DNA from: Nioella sediminis
GTDB taxonomy: Bacteria > Pseudomonadota > Alphaproteobacteria > Rhodobacterales > Rhodobacteraceae
DNA: 64,000 nt
Direction of reading: 5' to 3'
Assembly (NCBI RefSeq): GCF_001879695.1
Contig: NZ_MNBL01000042.1
Location: forward strand, 29,570 to 93,569
The notes beneath the pieces were generated by a model. That model had not been told where the DNA came from. It was given only the letters and a program-made list of their open reading frames with translations, and searched no databases. The position numbers and the translations under genes were made by a program. How positions within the stretch are numbered: the first letter of the stretch is position 1; each line of letters starts with the position of its first letter. Shown here piece by piece: positions 1 to 8,542 of this stretch.

Positions 1-1
1 A

Positions 2-1141
2 ATTCTCCTTTTCGTGATGGCCGCGCCGCAGGCCCGCGCACACGAGATTGATCCGGCGATTTCCGATATTTCCGTGACACCCGAAAGGGTGACGATCGAC
101 ATTCGGCTGTCGCTGGAATCGATCCTGGCCGAGATGGACCTGGCGTCGATCACTGAAACGACTTTGTCTCCTGTGGAAGAAATCTATGACGAACTGCGGG
201 CCACCAGCCCCGAAACGCTGCGTGCCGAGCTGGATGAATTCTGGCCGCGCATGGCGCAGCGAATTTTCATCGAGGTGGACGGAGAACGGATCACGCCAGA
301 GTTGATCGGTGCGTCGATCCCGGAGATCGGCGATTTTGAGCTGGCTCGCACGTCGACCATCACGATTGCCGCCGATCTGCCCGAGGGGGATGCCCCCGTT
401 CGGTTCGGATGGGTGGCGCTCTATGGCGATCTGGTCGTGCGTCAGGTCGGTGGCGGCGAGGATGCCTACACGGCCTTCCTGTCCGATGGCGACCTGTCCG
501 AACCCCTGTCGCGGATCGAGATTCGCACGGAAAGCGCGGGCGCTGTCTTCCTGCGCTACATCCCGGTCGGGTTCGAACATATCGTCCCGCTTGGGATTGA
601 CCATATCCTCTTCGTGCTCGGGCTGTTCTTCTTCTCGCTCCACCTGCGGCCGATCCTGTTTCAGGTGACGTCCTTCACGCTGGCGCACACGATCACGCTG
701 GCCCTAGCCAGCCTCGGGATCGTCACCATACCGGGCAGCGTGGTGGAACCGTTGATTGCCGCCTCGATCGTCTATGTGGGGGTCGAGAACATTCGCGGGC
801 ATACAAACGTCAAGGCGCGTACCGCCCTGGTCTTCGTGTTCGGGCTGCTGCACGGGCTTGGCTTTGCCAGCGTGCTTGGAGACTTCGGGATTACTGCCAG
901 CCACTTTGCGGCGGCGCTTGTCGGGTTCAATATCGGGGTCGAATTCGGACAGCTTGCGGTGATCTTCGTGGCGCTCGCGTTGATCCTGATCGCGGTGCGG
1001 CTTGCCGGGTTCGCACCGCTGCCAGAGGATGAACAACCAGTGCGCCAGACCCAGGTAATGTACCGCGCGGTTTCGGTTGTGGGGTCCGTCATCATCAGCC
1101 TGATCGGGGCCTGGTGGACCATCGAACGGGTGTTCTTCTGA
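2..1141 (+). CDS. HupE/UreJ-family membrane protein (5' end cut by window)
   Basis: The reading frame is open from the first bases of the window, and the residues before the first Met (ILLFV) look like the end of a signal peptide that finishes near ARA. The true start therefore lies outside the window. An exported domain of about 190 residues is followed by some six hydrophobic segments. The last part carries the HupE/UreJ_2 pattern of His and Gly residues (GIDHILFVLG, LAHTITL, GLLHGLGFAS). Members of this family are thought to move metal ions such as nickel, but many are uncharacterised, and no hydrogenase or urease genes are nearby. The substrate is therefore unknown. It converges with the isomerase-like gene, whose stop codon begins right after this one's. 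Confidence 0.75.
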   Translation: MLLFVMAAPQARAHEIDPAISDISVTPERVTIDIRLSLESILAEMDLASITETTLSPVEEIYDELRATSPETLRAELDEFWPRMAQRIFIEVDGERITPELIGASIPEIGDFELARTSTITIAADLPEGDAPVRFGWVALYGDLVVRQVGGGEDAYTAFLSDGDLSEPLSRIEIRTESAGAVFLRYIPVGFEHIVPLGIDHILFVLGLFFFSLHLRPILFQVTSFTLAHTITLALASLGIVTIPGSVVEPLIAASIVYVGVENIRGHTNVKARTALVFVFGLLHGLGFASVLGDFGITASHFAAALVGFNIGVEFGQLAVIFVALALILIAVRLAGFAPLPEDEQPVRQTQVMYRAVSVVGSVIISLIGAWWTIERVFF

Positions 1142-1798
1142 TCAGGCCGATCTGCGGGCAGCCGGGGCCTGTGCCGGGGCGGGTGGTTTCTTCATCACCC
1201 GCGCCCTTGGATCCGGGATGGCGTGGCGCAGGGCATCTGGCATGCGGTCGTCGCCAACATAGACTTCGCCTTCGACCACGAAACTGGGCGTGTCGAACAC
1301 GCCCCGTTCCCGTGCTTCTGCCGTTGCGGCCTCGAAGGCCTGACCGATCACAGCGCCTTCAGCCCTCGCGATCACGCGGTCCGGGTCTTGCCCCAGTTCG
1401 GTCAGCGTCTTGCTGAGATTCGGTTCCTGACCTGCCGGGTGCCCGTCATGAAACCAGTGCCCATAGGTCCTGACCACGTAGTCAGCGACCCAGCCTTCCT
1501 GCGCGGCTACGACTGCAATCCGATTGGCGATCTCGTATCCGAGCATTGGGAACGGGGCGGGCAGGCTTGGGGTAAGTCCGAATTTCTTGGCCTGCCGTCC
1601 AATATCCGTCCACATATAGGCAGTGCGAACAGGCTTGTCCGTATAGGGGTGATAGCCATGTTCCTTCATGATCTGGCGGGCAGAGAAGGGACGCCAATCG
1701 ACCTGAACCCCGGTCTTGGCAACGATCCGGGGCAGGCGCATGACCGACAGGTAGGTGTAGGGACTACCGATGGAAAACCAGAACTCGACCTTTTTCAT
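1142..1798 (-). CDS. DsbA-fold 2-hydroxychromene-2-carboxylate isomerase-like protein
   Basis: This 218-residue protein opens with a beta strand followed by FSIGSPYTYL, the typical start of the kappa-class GST / HCCA isomerase branch of the thioredoxin fold. Later it has RPFSARQIMKEHGY and DTPSFVVEGEVYVGDDR, also typical of that branch. There is no CXXC, as expected for the isomerase branch rather than oxidases. I chose the Met before KKVEFWF rather than the upstream Met at 1852, because the extra 18 residues do not fit the fold. Family members isomerise glutathione-linked aromatic intermediates, but here no aromatic catabolic genes lie nearby, so the substrate is open. Confidence 0.75.
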   Translation of the reverse strand: MKKVEFWFSIGSPYTYLSVMRLPRIVAKTGVQVDWRPFSARQIMKEHGYHPYTDKPVRTAYMWTDIGRQAKKFGLTPSLPAPFPMLGYEIANRIAVVAAQEGWVADYVVRTYGHWFHDGHPAGQEPNLSKTLTELGQDPDRVIARAEGAVIGQAFEAATAEARERGVFDTPSFVVEGEVYVGDDRMPDALRHAIPDPRARVMKKPPAPAQAPAARRSA

Positions 1799-1912
1799 GT
1801 TTTGACCGATTTGCATTGTTAATGGCACAGCGTCCGAATTGACGATTGCCATAAAACAGGAAAACCCGGCATTTTTATGCCGGGCATTCCAAACAGTTCT
1901 GCAAATGCGGAT

Positions 1913-3319
1913 TTACATGAGGTCGCGCACATCCGTCAGCTTGCCGGTGATGGCGGCGGCGGCGGCCATGCCGGGGCTCATCAGGTGGGTGCGGCCACCG
2001 CGGCCCTGACGGCCCTCGAAGTTGCGGTTCGAGGTCGCCGCGCAGCGTTCGCCCGGCGCCAACTGGTCGGGGTTCATGGCCAGGCACATGGAACATCCCG
2101 CGAGACGCCACTCGAAACCGGCCTCCTTGAAGATGTCGGCAAGCCCTTCTTCCTCGGCCTGTGCCCGCACAAGGCCAGAGCCGGGTACGACCATGGCGCG
2201 GATACCGTCCTTGATCTTCTTGCCCTTCAGGATCGCGGCGGCGGCGCGCAGATCTTCGATCCGGCCATTGGTGCAGGACCCGATGAAGACGGTGTCGATC
2301 TCGATCTCGGACAGCGGGGTGCCGGGCTTCAGCCCCATATATTCCAGCGAGCGCGCCGCGGCGTCGACCTTGCCGCCCTTGAAGTCCTCGGGGTTCGGCA
2401 CGGTTGCCGTGATGGGCAGCACATCCTCGGGGCTGGTGCCCCAGGTGACGACGGGGGCGATATCCTCGCCCTTCAACGTGATGACCTTGTCCCAGTGAGC
2501 GTCGTCATCGGAATAGAGCGTCTTCCACCACGCAAGCGCGGCTTCCCACTGGGCCCCTTTCGGAGCGTGGGGGCGACCGTTCACATATTCATAGGTCTTT
2601 TCGTCCGGTGCGATCAGGCCCGCGCGTGCGCCGCCCTCGATCGCCATGTTGCAGACGGTCATGCGGCCTTCCATGGACAGGTCGCGGATCGCCTCGCCAC
2701 AATACTCGATCACGTAGCCTGTGCCGCCGGCAGTGCCGGTCGCGCCGATCACGGCAAGGGTGATGTCCTTGGCGGTCACGCCCGGCTGAAGCTTGCCGGT
2801 GATTTCAACCTTCATGTTCTTGGATTTCTTCTGGATCAGCGTCTGCGTGGCCAGAACATGTTCCACCTCCGACGTGCCGATCCCGTGCGCCAGCGCGCCG
2901 AATGCGCCGTGAGTGGCGGTGTGGCTGTCGCCGCAAACCACGGTCATGCCCGGCAGGGTCCAGCCCTGTTCGGGGCCGACGATATGCACGATGCCCTGAC
3001 GGATATCGGTCACAGGGTAGTAGTGAATGCCGAACTCCTTGGCGTTGCTGTCCAGCGCGGCCACCTGGATGCGGCTGTCTTCCGGCATCTGATCGGGGTT
3101 GTCGCGGCCCGGCGTGGTCGGCACGTTATGGTCCGGAACAGCGATGGTCTTGTCGGGCGCGTGCACCTTGCGGCCCGCCATGCGCAGGCCCTCGAAGGCC
3201 TGTGGGCTGGTCACTTCATGCACGAGGTGGCGGTCAATATAGAGCAGGCAGGTGCCATCCTCGGCCTCATGGGCCAGATGGGCATCCCAGATCTTGTCGT
3301 AGAGCGTCTTGCCGGTCAT
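1913..3319 (-). CDS. leuC: 3-isopropylmalate dehydratase large subunit
   Basis: LeuC converts 2-isopropylmalate to 3-isopropylmalate in leucine biosynthesis, working with LeuD in the cytoplasm. The 468-residue length is normal. The aconitase-type iron-sulfur ligands are visible: one cysteine in FIGSCTNGR and two in AGCSMC near the C terminus. Substrate-site motifs such as [12 protein letters not shown] and the start [14 protein letters not shown] are also present. leuD is not in the window downstream (the next gene is convergent), so the two subunits are not adjacent here, or leuD is separated. Confidence 0.96.
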   Translation of the reverse strand: MTGKTLYDKIWDAHLAHEAEDGTCLLYIDRHLVHEVTSPQAFEGLRMAGRKVHAPDKTIAVPDHNVPTTPGRDNPDQMPEDSRIQVAALDSNAKEFGIHYYPVTDIRQGIVHIVGPEQGWTLPGMTVVCGDSHTATHGAFGALAHGIGTSEVEHVLATQTLIQKKSKNMKVEITGKLQPGVTAKDITLAVIGATGTAGGTGYVIEYCGEAIRDLSMEGRMTVCNMAIEGGARAGLIAPDEKTYEYVNGRPHAPKGAQWEAALAWWKTLYSDDDAHWDKVITLKGEDIAPVVTWGTSPEDVLPITATVPNPEDFKGGKVDAAARSLEYMGLKPGTPLSEIEIDTVFIGSCTNGRIEDLRAAAAILKGKKIKDGIRAMVVPGSGLVRAQAEEEGLADIFKEAGFEWRLAGCSMCLAMNPDQLAPGERCAATSNRNFEGRQGRGGRTHLMSPGMAAAAAITGKLTDVRDLM

Positions 3320-3564
3320 TGGGGTATCTCTCTTGCGGGTATGGACTGTGTCTCAGGGGGAAGGGATCACAGCCCGGCTAGGCCGCTGACCCGCCCCGAG
3401 GCGCAAAGACCGTGAAACCGCCAGGGCAGGCGCGTCCGGTCGTCCATGTCGAAAATCCGTGTCATCGCCCATGGCAGATACACTCCGGATGACCGATTGC
3501 CAAGGGTTCCGCTTGCCCGGATGGCCGATAAGCCTCATGATTTCCACAACAGGAAAGGACAGGC

Positions 3565-4923
3565 ATGGAGCCAGAGGAAACCGCCCCACCGGCCACGCCG
3601 GAAGCCGCAACGGAGACTCCGGTGGACGCCTCTGAAAACCTGGCCGATATCGGCCTGAGCCTGTTCGGGCAGGCACAGGCGTTTCTGGAAAGCCTGCTGC
3701 GGCCGTGGAACGCTTATCAACTCGCGATTGCGGCGGGTCTGCTGCTGGCGGCGTGGCTGCTGCGAAAGGTCTTTGGGCCGCGCATACGGGCCTGGATGGC
3801 AGCACGGCAGGGCTGGCCGATGTGGCGGATGCGGATCCTTGCCTTCATCAACAAGCGGATCATGGGGATCTTCTTTGTCCTGCTGATCTGGCTGACCGTC
3901 TGGATCATGCGAGAGGTCACTTGGCCAAGCCGGTCCTATATGCTCGGTATCATCGCCCGGCTGGCCACCGCCTGGCTGATCGTGACCTTCGTCACCCGCT
4001 TCGTCCATTCGCCCATCATGCGCACGATCCTGCGCTACGGGGCGTGGATCTATGTGACGCTGTCAATCACCAGCCTGACAGATGAGGCGGCGACGCTGCT
4101 GGACAGCGTCGGCTTCGACCTGGGCGAAGGGATGCGCCTGTCACTGTTGCTGGTGGTGCAGGGCTTCGTCCTGGTGTCGGCCCTGCTGATCGGTGCGCGG
4201 TTCCTGTCCAAGACCACCGCGACGCGCATTCAGAAGAACGAGGACATCTCGCCCTCGATGCGGGTGCTGGTGATCAAGGCGGTGCAAGTCGTGCTTTACG
4301 GCGCGGCTCTGTTTGTCGGGCTGAACGCCGTAGGGGTGGACCTGACCGGACTGGCCTTCCTGTCGGGGGCCATTGGTGTGGGCCTGGGCTTCGGCCTGCA
4401 GAAGGTCGTGTCGAACCTCGTCTCCGGCATCATCATCCTGCTCGACAAGTCGATCAAACCCGGCGACGTGATCAGCCTGGGCGACACGTTTGGCTGGATC
4501 AACACGCTCGGCGCCCGTTATGCCAGCGTGGTCACGCGGGACGGCAAGGAATACCTTATCCCGAACGAGGACCTGATCACCAACCAGGTCGTGAACTGGT
4601 CCCATTCCGATGCCTATGTGCGGCTCGATATCCATTTCGGCACCTCCTACACCGACGACCCGCACAAGGTGCGGCAGCTGGCGATTGATGCGGCCAGAAG
4701 CGTGGACCGGGTGCTGAGCCACAAGGCACCGGTTTGCCATATCGTGGGCTTCGGGGATTCCTCGGTGGATTACGTCCTGCGCTTCTGGATCGAGGACCCG
4801 ACCGGCGGGCTGACCAACATTCGGGGAAATGTGTTTCTGGCTTTGTGGGACACATTTCATGAACACGGTATCTCGATCCCCTTCCCGCAGCGAGAAGTGC
4901 GGATGTTGCCCGAGGCCGAATGA
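3565..4923 (+). CDS. MscS-family mechanosensitive ion channel
   Basis: A 452-residue inner-membrane channel expected to open under membrane tension and release solutes during hypo-osmotic shock. An acidic, proline-rich N-terminal tail is followed by about five membrane segments. The Gly/Ala-rich pore helix reads GAIGVGLGFGLQKVVSNLVS near residue 270, followed by IKPGDVISLGD and the beta domain with YLIPNEDLITNQVVNWS. This is larger than E. coli MscS (286 residues), placing it among the MscS-like channels with extra N-terminal helices. It stands alone, with a GGAAAGGA ribosome binding site about 6 bases before the ATG. Confidence 0.9.
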   Translation: MEPEETAPPATPEAATETPVDASENLADIGLSLFGQAQAFLESLLRPWNAYQLAIAAGLLLAAWLLRKVFGPRIRAWMAARQGWPMWRMRILAFINKRIMGIFFVLLIWLTVWIMREVTWPSRSYMLGIIARLATAWLIVTFVTRFVHSPIMRTILRYGAWIYVTLSITSLTDEAATLLDSVGFDLGEGMRLSLLLVVQGFVLVSALLIGARFLSKTTATRIQKNEDISPSMRVLVIKAVQVVLYGAALFVGLNAVGVDLTGLAFLSGAIGVGLGFGLQKVVSNLVSGIIILLDKSIKPGDVISLGDTFGWINTLGARYASVVTRDGKEYLIPNEDLITNQVVNWSHSDAYVRLDIHFGTSYTDDPHKVRQLAIDAARSVDRVLSHKAPVCHIVGFGDSSVDYVLRFWIEDPTGGLTNIRGNVFLALWDTFHEHGISIPFPQREVRMLPEAE

Positions 4924-5019
4924 CGTCGCGCAAGGTACCTGTGCGTTCCTGTGGCTGGTCTTTGCCCGTGTGTGAGATAGCTTTCACGGGATGATAATCG
5001 GTCAGGTGGAGTATTGAGC

Positions 5020-5565
5020 ATGGCATCGGGCAAGCTACTGGGGATCTGCGGATCGCTTCGGGCGGGGTCCTACAACCGCAAACTGCTGCGAGAAGCGGCG
5101 CGGATCTATGATCCGGCGGAGTTCGTGGAGGCCGATCTGCACCTGCCGCTCTATGACGGGGATCTTGAAGAGGCGCGCGGTATCCCCGCATCGGTGCAGG
5201 CACTGGCGGATCAGATTTCAGCGGCGGAGGCCGTGGTGATCTCGGGCCCGGAATACAACAAGGGCCTTTCCGGGGTTCTGAAGAACGCGCTCGACTGGGT
5301 CAGCCGCACCAAGGGCAGCCCCTGGCGGGATAAGCCGGTTGCGATCATGGCGGCAACGGGCGGCCGGGCTGGCGGGGAACGGACTCAATGGACATTGCGC
5401 CTGTGCCTTTTGCCATTTCGCCCAAAGCTGATTTCGGGGCCGGAGGTTCTGGTCGGCAATTGCTCGACCCAGTTCGATGAGGACGGGCGACTGGTAAATG
5501 AGCGCTATGAAGCAGCCCTTTCCGAGCTGATGGGAGAGCTGCGTAAGGAGATCATGCGCGGCTGA
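5020..5565 (+). CDS. NADPH-dependent FMN reductase family flavoprotein
   Basis: A 181-residue flavodoxin-fold protein. The FMN phosphate loop is seen at the start (CGSLRAGSYNRKL), and the second flavin-contacting segment SGPEYNKGLSGVLKNALDW lies near residue 75. These are signature motifs of the NADPH-dependent FMN reductase / quinone reductase family. A TTG codon lies six bases upstream in frame, but the ATG is preferred because the AGGTGGAG ribosome binding site sits eight bases before it. It probably reduces quinones, metals or azo compounds using NAD(P)H; the exact substrate cannot be read from sequence. Confidence 0.88.
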   Translation: MASGKLLGICGSLRAGSYNRKLLREAARIYDPAEFVEADLHLPLYDGDLEEARGIPASVQALADQISAAEAVVISGPEYNKGLSGVLKNALDWVSRTKGSPWRDKPVAIMAATGGRAGGERTQWTLRLCLLPFRPKLISGPEVLVGNCSTQFDEDGRLVNERYEAALSELMGELRKEIMRG

Positions 5566-5587
5566 CTTGTGTGGTTTCGCTGCCTTC

Positions 5588-5754
5588 GGCATCGACCCGG
5601 GAGCGGCCCTCCTCAACCCCCGGCTTGCGCCGGAGGCCTCGTCGGTCCGCGTTGCCACGGAAGTGTGGCGAGGGTTGTGTGAGTATATCTGGCCGATGGT
5701 CCGGTTGCGGGGGCGGGATGCCTCCGGCGGGAGTATTTGGGCAAAGAAGAAGGG
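5588..5754. repeat. dispersed intergenic repeat, copy 1
   Basis: Fills the gap between the two convergent genes. It contains a strong hairpin (CCGGC...GCCGG around 5620-5634) and ends with CCTCCGGCGGGAGTATTT. A closely similar arrangement occurs at 61166-61326. Both share GAGCGGCCCTCCTCAACCCC, the same hairpin, then GGCCTCGTC and CGCGTTGCCACG. The position between convergent genes suggests a role in transcription termination. Confidence 0.7.
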
Positions 5755-6789
5755 CTATGTTCCGGGGATGGAGGCCTCGACCCGGAAGCTTTCGGGGATA
5801 TTGTCCTCTCCGTCGAGGATGAGATCGGCCATGAGCTGCCCGACAATCGGGGCCATGCCGAAGCCGATCTTGAAGCCGCCATTGGCGATGAACTGTCCGG
5901 GGCGACCGGGCCAGGCCCCCAGCATCGGCGCACGGGACCGGGCGCGGGGGCGCAGGCCTGCCCATCTTTCCAGCACCGGGCGTTCGCGCAGCGCGGGAAC
6001 GAGGCGAATGATCCGGCCCAGGATATCGTCAAGCCCGCCATCGCAGCGTGTGGGGTCGGTGAACTCGCGTTCGGTGGTCGAGCCAATGGCGGTGGTACCA
6101 TCCGCATGGGGGATGACATGCAGACCGTCGACATAGATCTGCGGGCAGTCGCGGGCGTCATAGTCGAAGATCGCGGATTGGCCCTTGATGGGGGTCCCCA
6201 CAGATTTGCCAAGCTCTTTTGACAGGGCAACAAGCCCGGCGGCCCCGGTGGCGTGGACGATCTTGCCTTGTTCGGGCGCATCCGTGGTGATCTCGACGCC
6301 CCGTGCGCGAAGGGCTGCGGCAAGTGCCGATGTCGCCTTTCTGGGATGCGCCCGGCCGGTCAGCGTGTCGTGGATCACGAGACCCGAGGTTGTGACAGGT
6401 GCGAAGGAGCCGAAATCGCGGACATCGCGGATCTGCCAGCTGTATTTCCCGCGCCACAGCTCCTCGGCATTGCGAGCGCGTTCGGTGGCGATCTCCAGCA
6501 CACCGACCGGCTGGATGCGGCCGGTGCGCGCGTAGCCCGGGTCCTCGCCGCCCACGTCCGCCACCTCGGCCCACATCGCCTCTGCCATATCGAGGCTCTG
6601 GAACTGCAACTCCTTCTTGTCGTTCCAACGTTCCGGCGTATGAGGGGCAAGCGCGCCAACGAGCCCGCCCGACGCCCCGGCCGCCACGCCATTGGGGTCG
6701 ATCACCCTTACAGACGCCCCCCGCGACACGCAGGCCCAGGCCACAGACAGGCCGAAAATTCCCGCCCCTCTGACCGTCACATCCACCAT
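5755..6789 (-). CDS. FAD-dependent oxidoreductase (DAO family, MnmC1-like)
   Basis: A 344-residue member of the D-amino-acid oxidase / glycine oxidase superfamily. The dinucleotide-binding motif is at the extreme N terminus (VRGAGIFGLSVAWACVSRGA), followed by SGGLVGALAPHTPERW and, near the C terminus, GLRPRARSRAPMLG and IANGGFKIGFG. I started it at the Met 48 bases from the divergent mnmD gene. The reading frame runs far upstream, but only as a shadow of mnmD. Because it is divergent from mnmD, it may supply the oxidase step that, in fused MnmC proteins, removes the carboxymethyl group from cmnm5U34 of tRNA. That role is inferred from context; a stand-alone amino-acid oxidase is the alternative. 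Confidence 0.8.
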   Translation of the reverse strand: MVDVTVRGAGIFGLSVAWACVSRGASVRVIDPNGVAAGASGGLVGALAPHTPERWNDKKELQFQSLDMAEAMWAEVADVGGEDPGYARTGRIQPVGVLEIATERARNAEELWRGKYSWQIRDVRDFGSFAPVTTSGLVIHDTLTGRAHPRKATSALAAALRARGVEITTDAPEQGKIVHATGAAGLVALSKELGKSVGTPIKGQSAIFDYDARDCPQIYVDGLHVIPHADGTTAIGSTTEREFTDPTRCDGGLDDILGRIIRLVPALRERPVLERWAGLRPRARSRAPMLGAWPGRPGQFIANGGFKIGFGMAPIVGQLMADLILDGEDNIPESFRVEASIPGT

Positions 6790-6837
6790 GATCGCTCCTG
6801 CTTGCCGAACCGGACGGAACCCTTCATAGGTCAGCCC

Positions 6838-7512
6838 ATGGACAAAGCCCAGACAGACCGGACACTCTGGCGGGACAATGGCGTGCCCGTGTCGGAACGG
6901 TTCGACGATCCCTATTACTCGCTGGACAATGGGCTGGCCGAGACCCGCCACGTGTTTCTTGACGGCAATGACCTGCCCGCGCGATTCCGGCCTGGCTTCC
7001 ATATCGCCGAGCTTGGGTTCGGAACCGGGTTGAACCTGATTGCAGCGCGGCTGGCCTGGATGGCCAGCGGAACGCCGGGCCGTCTGCGCTTTACCAGTTT
7101 CGAGGCCTTCCCGATGCCACCCGAAGACGCGCTGCGCGCCCTGTCGGCGTTCCCTGACGCCGCAAACTTGGCAGGGGACACGGCTGAAATGCTGGCGGAC
7201 CCGCAGAAGCCCCTGATCCGCGATGATATCGAAATGCACCTGATCACAGGCGATGCCCGTAAGACCCTGCCCGCATGGAAGGATCAGGCGGATGCGTGGT
7301 TCCTCGACGGGTTTTCGCCTGCCAAGAACCCGGAACTGTGGGGGGCTGATCTGATGGCCGAGGTCGCCCGCCACACGGCCCCCGGCGGCAGCTTCGCCAC
7401 CTACACGGCGGCGGGCGATGTGCGACGCGCGCTTGTCGCTGCCGGGTTCGACGTAACGCGGGTGCCCGGCTATGGCCGAAAGAGGCATATGAGTACGGGG
7501 CGCAAGAGATGA
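6838..7512 (+). CDS. mnmD: tRNA 5-methylaminomethyl-2-thiouridine methyltransferase (MnmC2 domain protein)
   Basis: A 224-residue stand-alone version of the MnmC methyltransferase domain, which adds the last methyl group to form mnm5(s2)U34 in tRNA. Visible signatures are the start RTLWRDNGVPVSERFDDPYY, the SAM-binding AELGFGTGLN, and DAWFLDGFSPAKNPELWG near residue 155, which is highly characteristic of the family. The frame is open far upstream, but this ATG gives the family's usual N terminus. Its stop overlaps the ATG of the transporter gene downstream (ATGA), so the two are cotranscribed. Confidence 0.9.
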   Translation: MDKAQTDRTLWRDNGVPVSERFDDPYYSLDNGLAETRHVFLDGNDLPARFRPGFHIAELGFGTGLNLIAARLAWMASGTPGRLRFTSFEAFPMPPEDALRALSAFPDAANLAGDTAEMLADPQKPLIRDDIEMHLITGDARKTLPAWKDQADAWFLDGFSPAKNPELWGADLMAEVARHTAPGGSFATYTAAGDVRRALVAAGFDVTRVPGYGRKRHMSTGRKR

Positions 7513-8387
7513 GCGAGCAGAACACGCGGGCCGGCATCTGGCTGATGGTGCTGACGACCTTCATCTTTGCCATGCAAGACGGGATCTCGCGCCACCTGGC
7601 CGGGGAATACAACGTTCTGATGGTGGTGATGATCCGCTATTGGTTCTTTGCCAGTTTCGTGATGGTCGTGGCGTCGCGCAAGGCGGGCGGGCTGCGCGCG
7701 GCGGCGGCGACAAGCCAACCGTGGTTGCAGGGGTTTCGCGCGGTTCTACTGGTCGCGGAAATCTGCGTGGCGATCCTGGGCTTCACCCTGCTTGGGCTGG
7801 TCGAAAGCCATGCCGTGTTCGCCTGCTATCCGCTGCTGGTCGCGGCACTCTCTGGCCCGGTTCTGGGCGAACAGGTGGGCTGGCGGCGCTGGACGGCGAT
7901 CGGCATCGGTTTCGTCGGAGTTGTGATCATCCTGGAGCCTGGCTTCGGCGTCTTCGATCCTCTGGCCATCGTGCCCCTCGTTTCGGCGCTGATGTTCGCA
8001 CTCTACGGTCTGCTGACGCGCTATGCCGCGCGCAGGGATATGGCGGCCACCAGCTTTTTCTGGACCGGAACCGTGGGGGCAGTGGCCATGACAGCGGTCG
8101 GCATCTGGTTCTGGGAGCCGATGACAGGGCGCGACTGGATCTGGATGGGGGTTCTCTGCCTGACCGGGGCGGCAGGGCATTTCACCCTGATCAAGACCTA
8201 TGAACTGGCCGAGGCCAGCGCGGTTCAACCTTTCGCCTATCTGCAGCTTGTATTCGCATCCACACTCGGGCTCGTTGTTTTCAATGAAAACATGGAGCTC
8301 AACGTGGTGATCGGTGCGGCAATCGTTGTGGCCGCGGGGCTGTTCACGCTGTGGCGGGCGCGGGCCCTTGAAGCCGACGAAAGCTGA
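7509..8387 (+). CDS. DMT-superfamily transporter (EamA type)
   Basis: A 292-residue protein with about ten hydrophobic helices, laid out as two EamA halves. The first half contains VMIRYWFFASFVM and LVESHAVFACYPLLVAALSGPVLGEQV; the second contains LTGAAGHFTLIKTYELAEASAVQPFAYLQLV. The motifs at the ends of the helices (EQVGWRRWTAIGIGFVGVVI, NENMELNVVIGAAIVVAAG) are typical of drug/metabolite exporters. It is translationally coupled to mnmD. The substrate cannot be deduced. Confidence 0.85.
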   Translation: MSEQNTRAGIWLMVLTTFIFAMQDGISRHLAGEYNVLMVVMIRYWFFASFVMVVASRKAGGLRAAAATSQPWLQGFRAVLLVAEICVAILGFTLLGLVESHAVFACYPLLVAALSGPVLGEQVGWRRWTAIGIGFVGVVIILEPGFGVFDPLAIVPLVSALMFALYGLLTRYAARRDMAATSFFWTGTVGAVAMTAVGIWFWEPMTGRDWIWMGVLCLTGAAGHFTLIKTYELAEASAVQPFAYLQLVFASTLGLVVFNENMELNVVIGAAIVVAAGLFTLWRARALEADES

Positions 8388-8391
8388 TCCT

Positions 8392-8448
8392 TTCATCTTG
8401 GTGACAAATACCTCGGGGGAGTCGCGAAGCGACGGGGGCAGAGCCCCC
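8392..8448. repeat. short dispersed repeat plus two hairpins between convergent genes
   Basis: The 5' part (8392-8415), read on the - strand, gives GAGGTATTTGTCACCAAGATG followed by AAAGG, close to the end of the repeat at 61302-61326. Two back-to-back perfect hairpins follow: GTCGC-GAA-GCGAC (8421-8433) and GGGGGC-AGA-GCCCCC (8434-8448). They lie between the convergent transporter and transglycosylase genes and probably terminate both transcripts. Confidence 0.6.
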
Positions 8449-8542
8449 TTCAACGGACTGCGCCTGAGAGAAGCATTTGGGGTGGCGGATCGGTACCGCC
8501 TGGATCGCGCCCCGAAGGCACGGCGAAACCACCGTCCCGGTG

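Noticed and set aside
1877..3415. A long + strand open frame (512 codons) across leuC
   Set aside because: It is the antisense shadow of leuC, a common effect in high-GC DNA; its sequence has no recognisable motif, while leuC on the other strand is complete.
6790..7488. N-terminal extension of the FAD oxidoreductase through mnmD
   Set aside because: The frame is open, but the dinucleotide-binding motif begins right at residue 4 of the shorter form, and mnmD clearly occupies the other strand.
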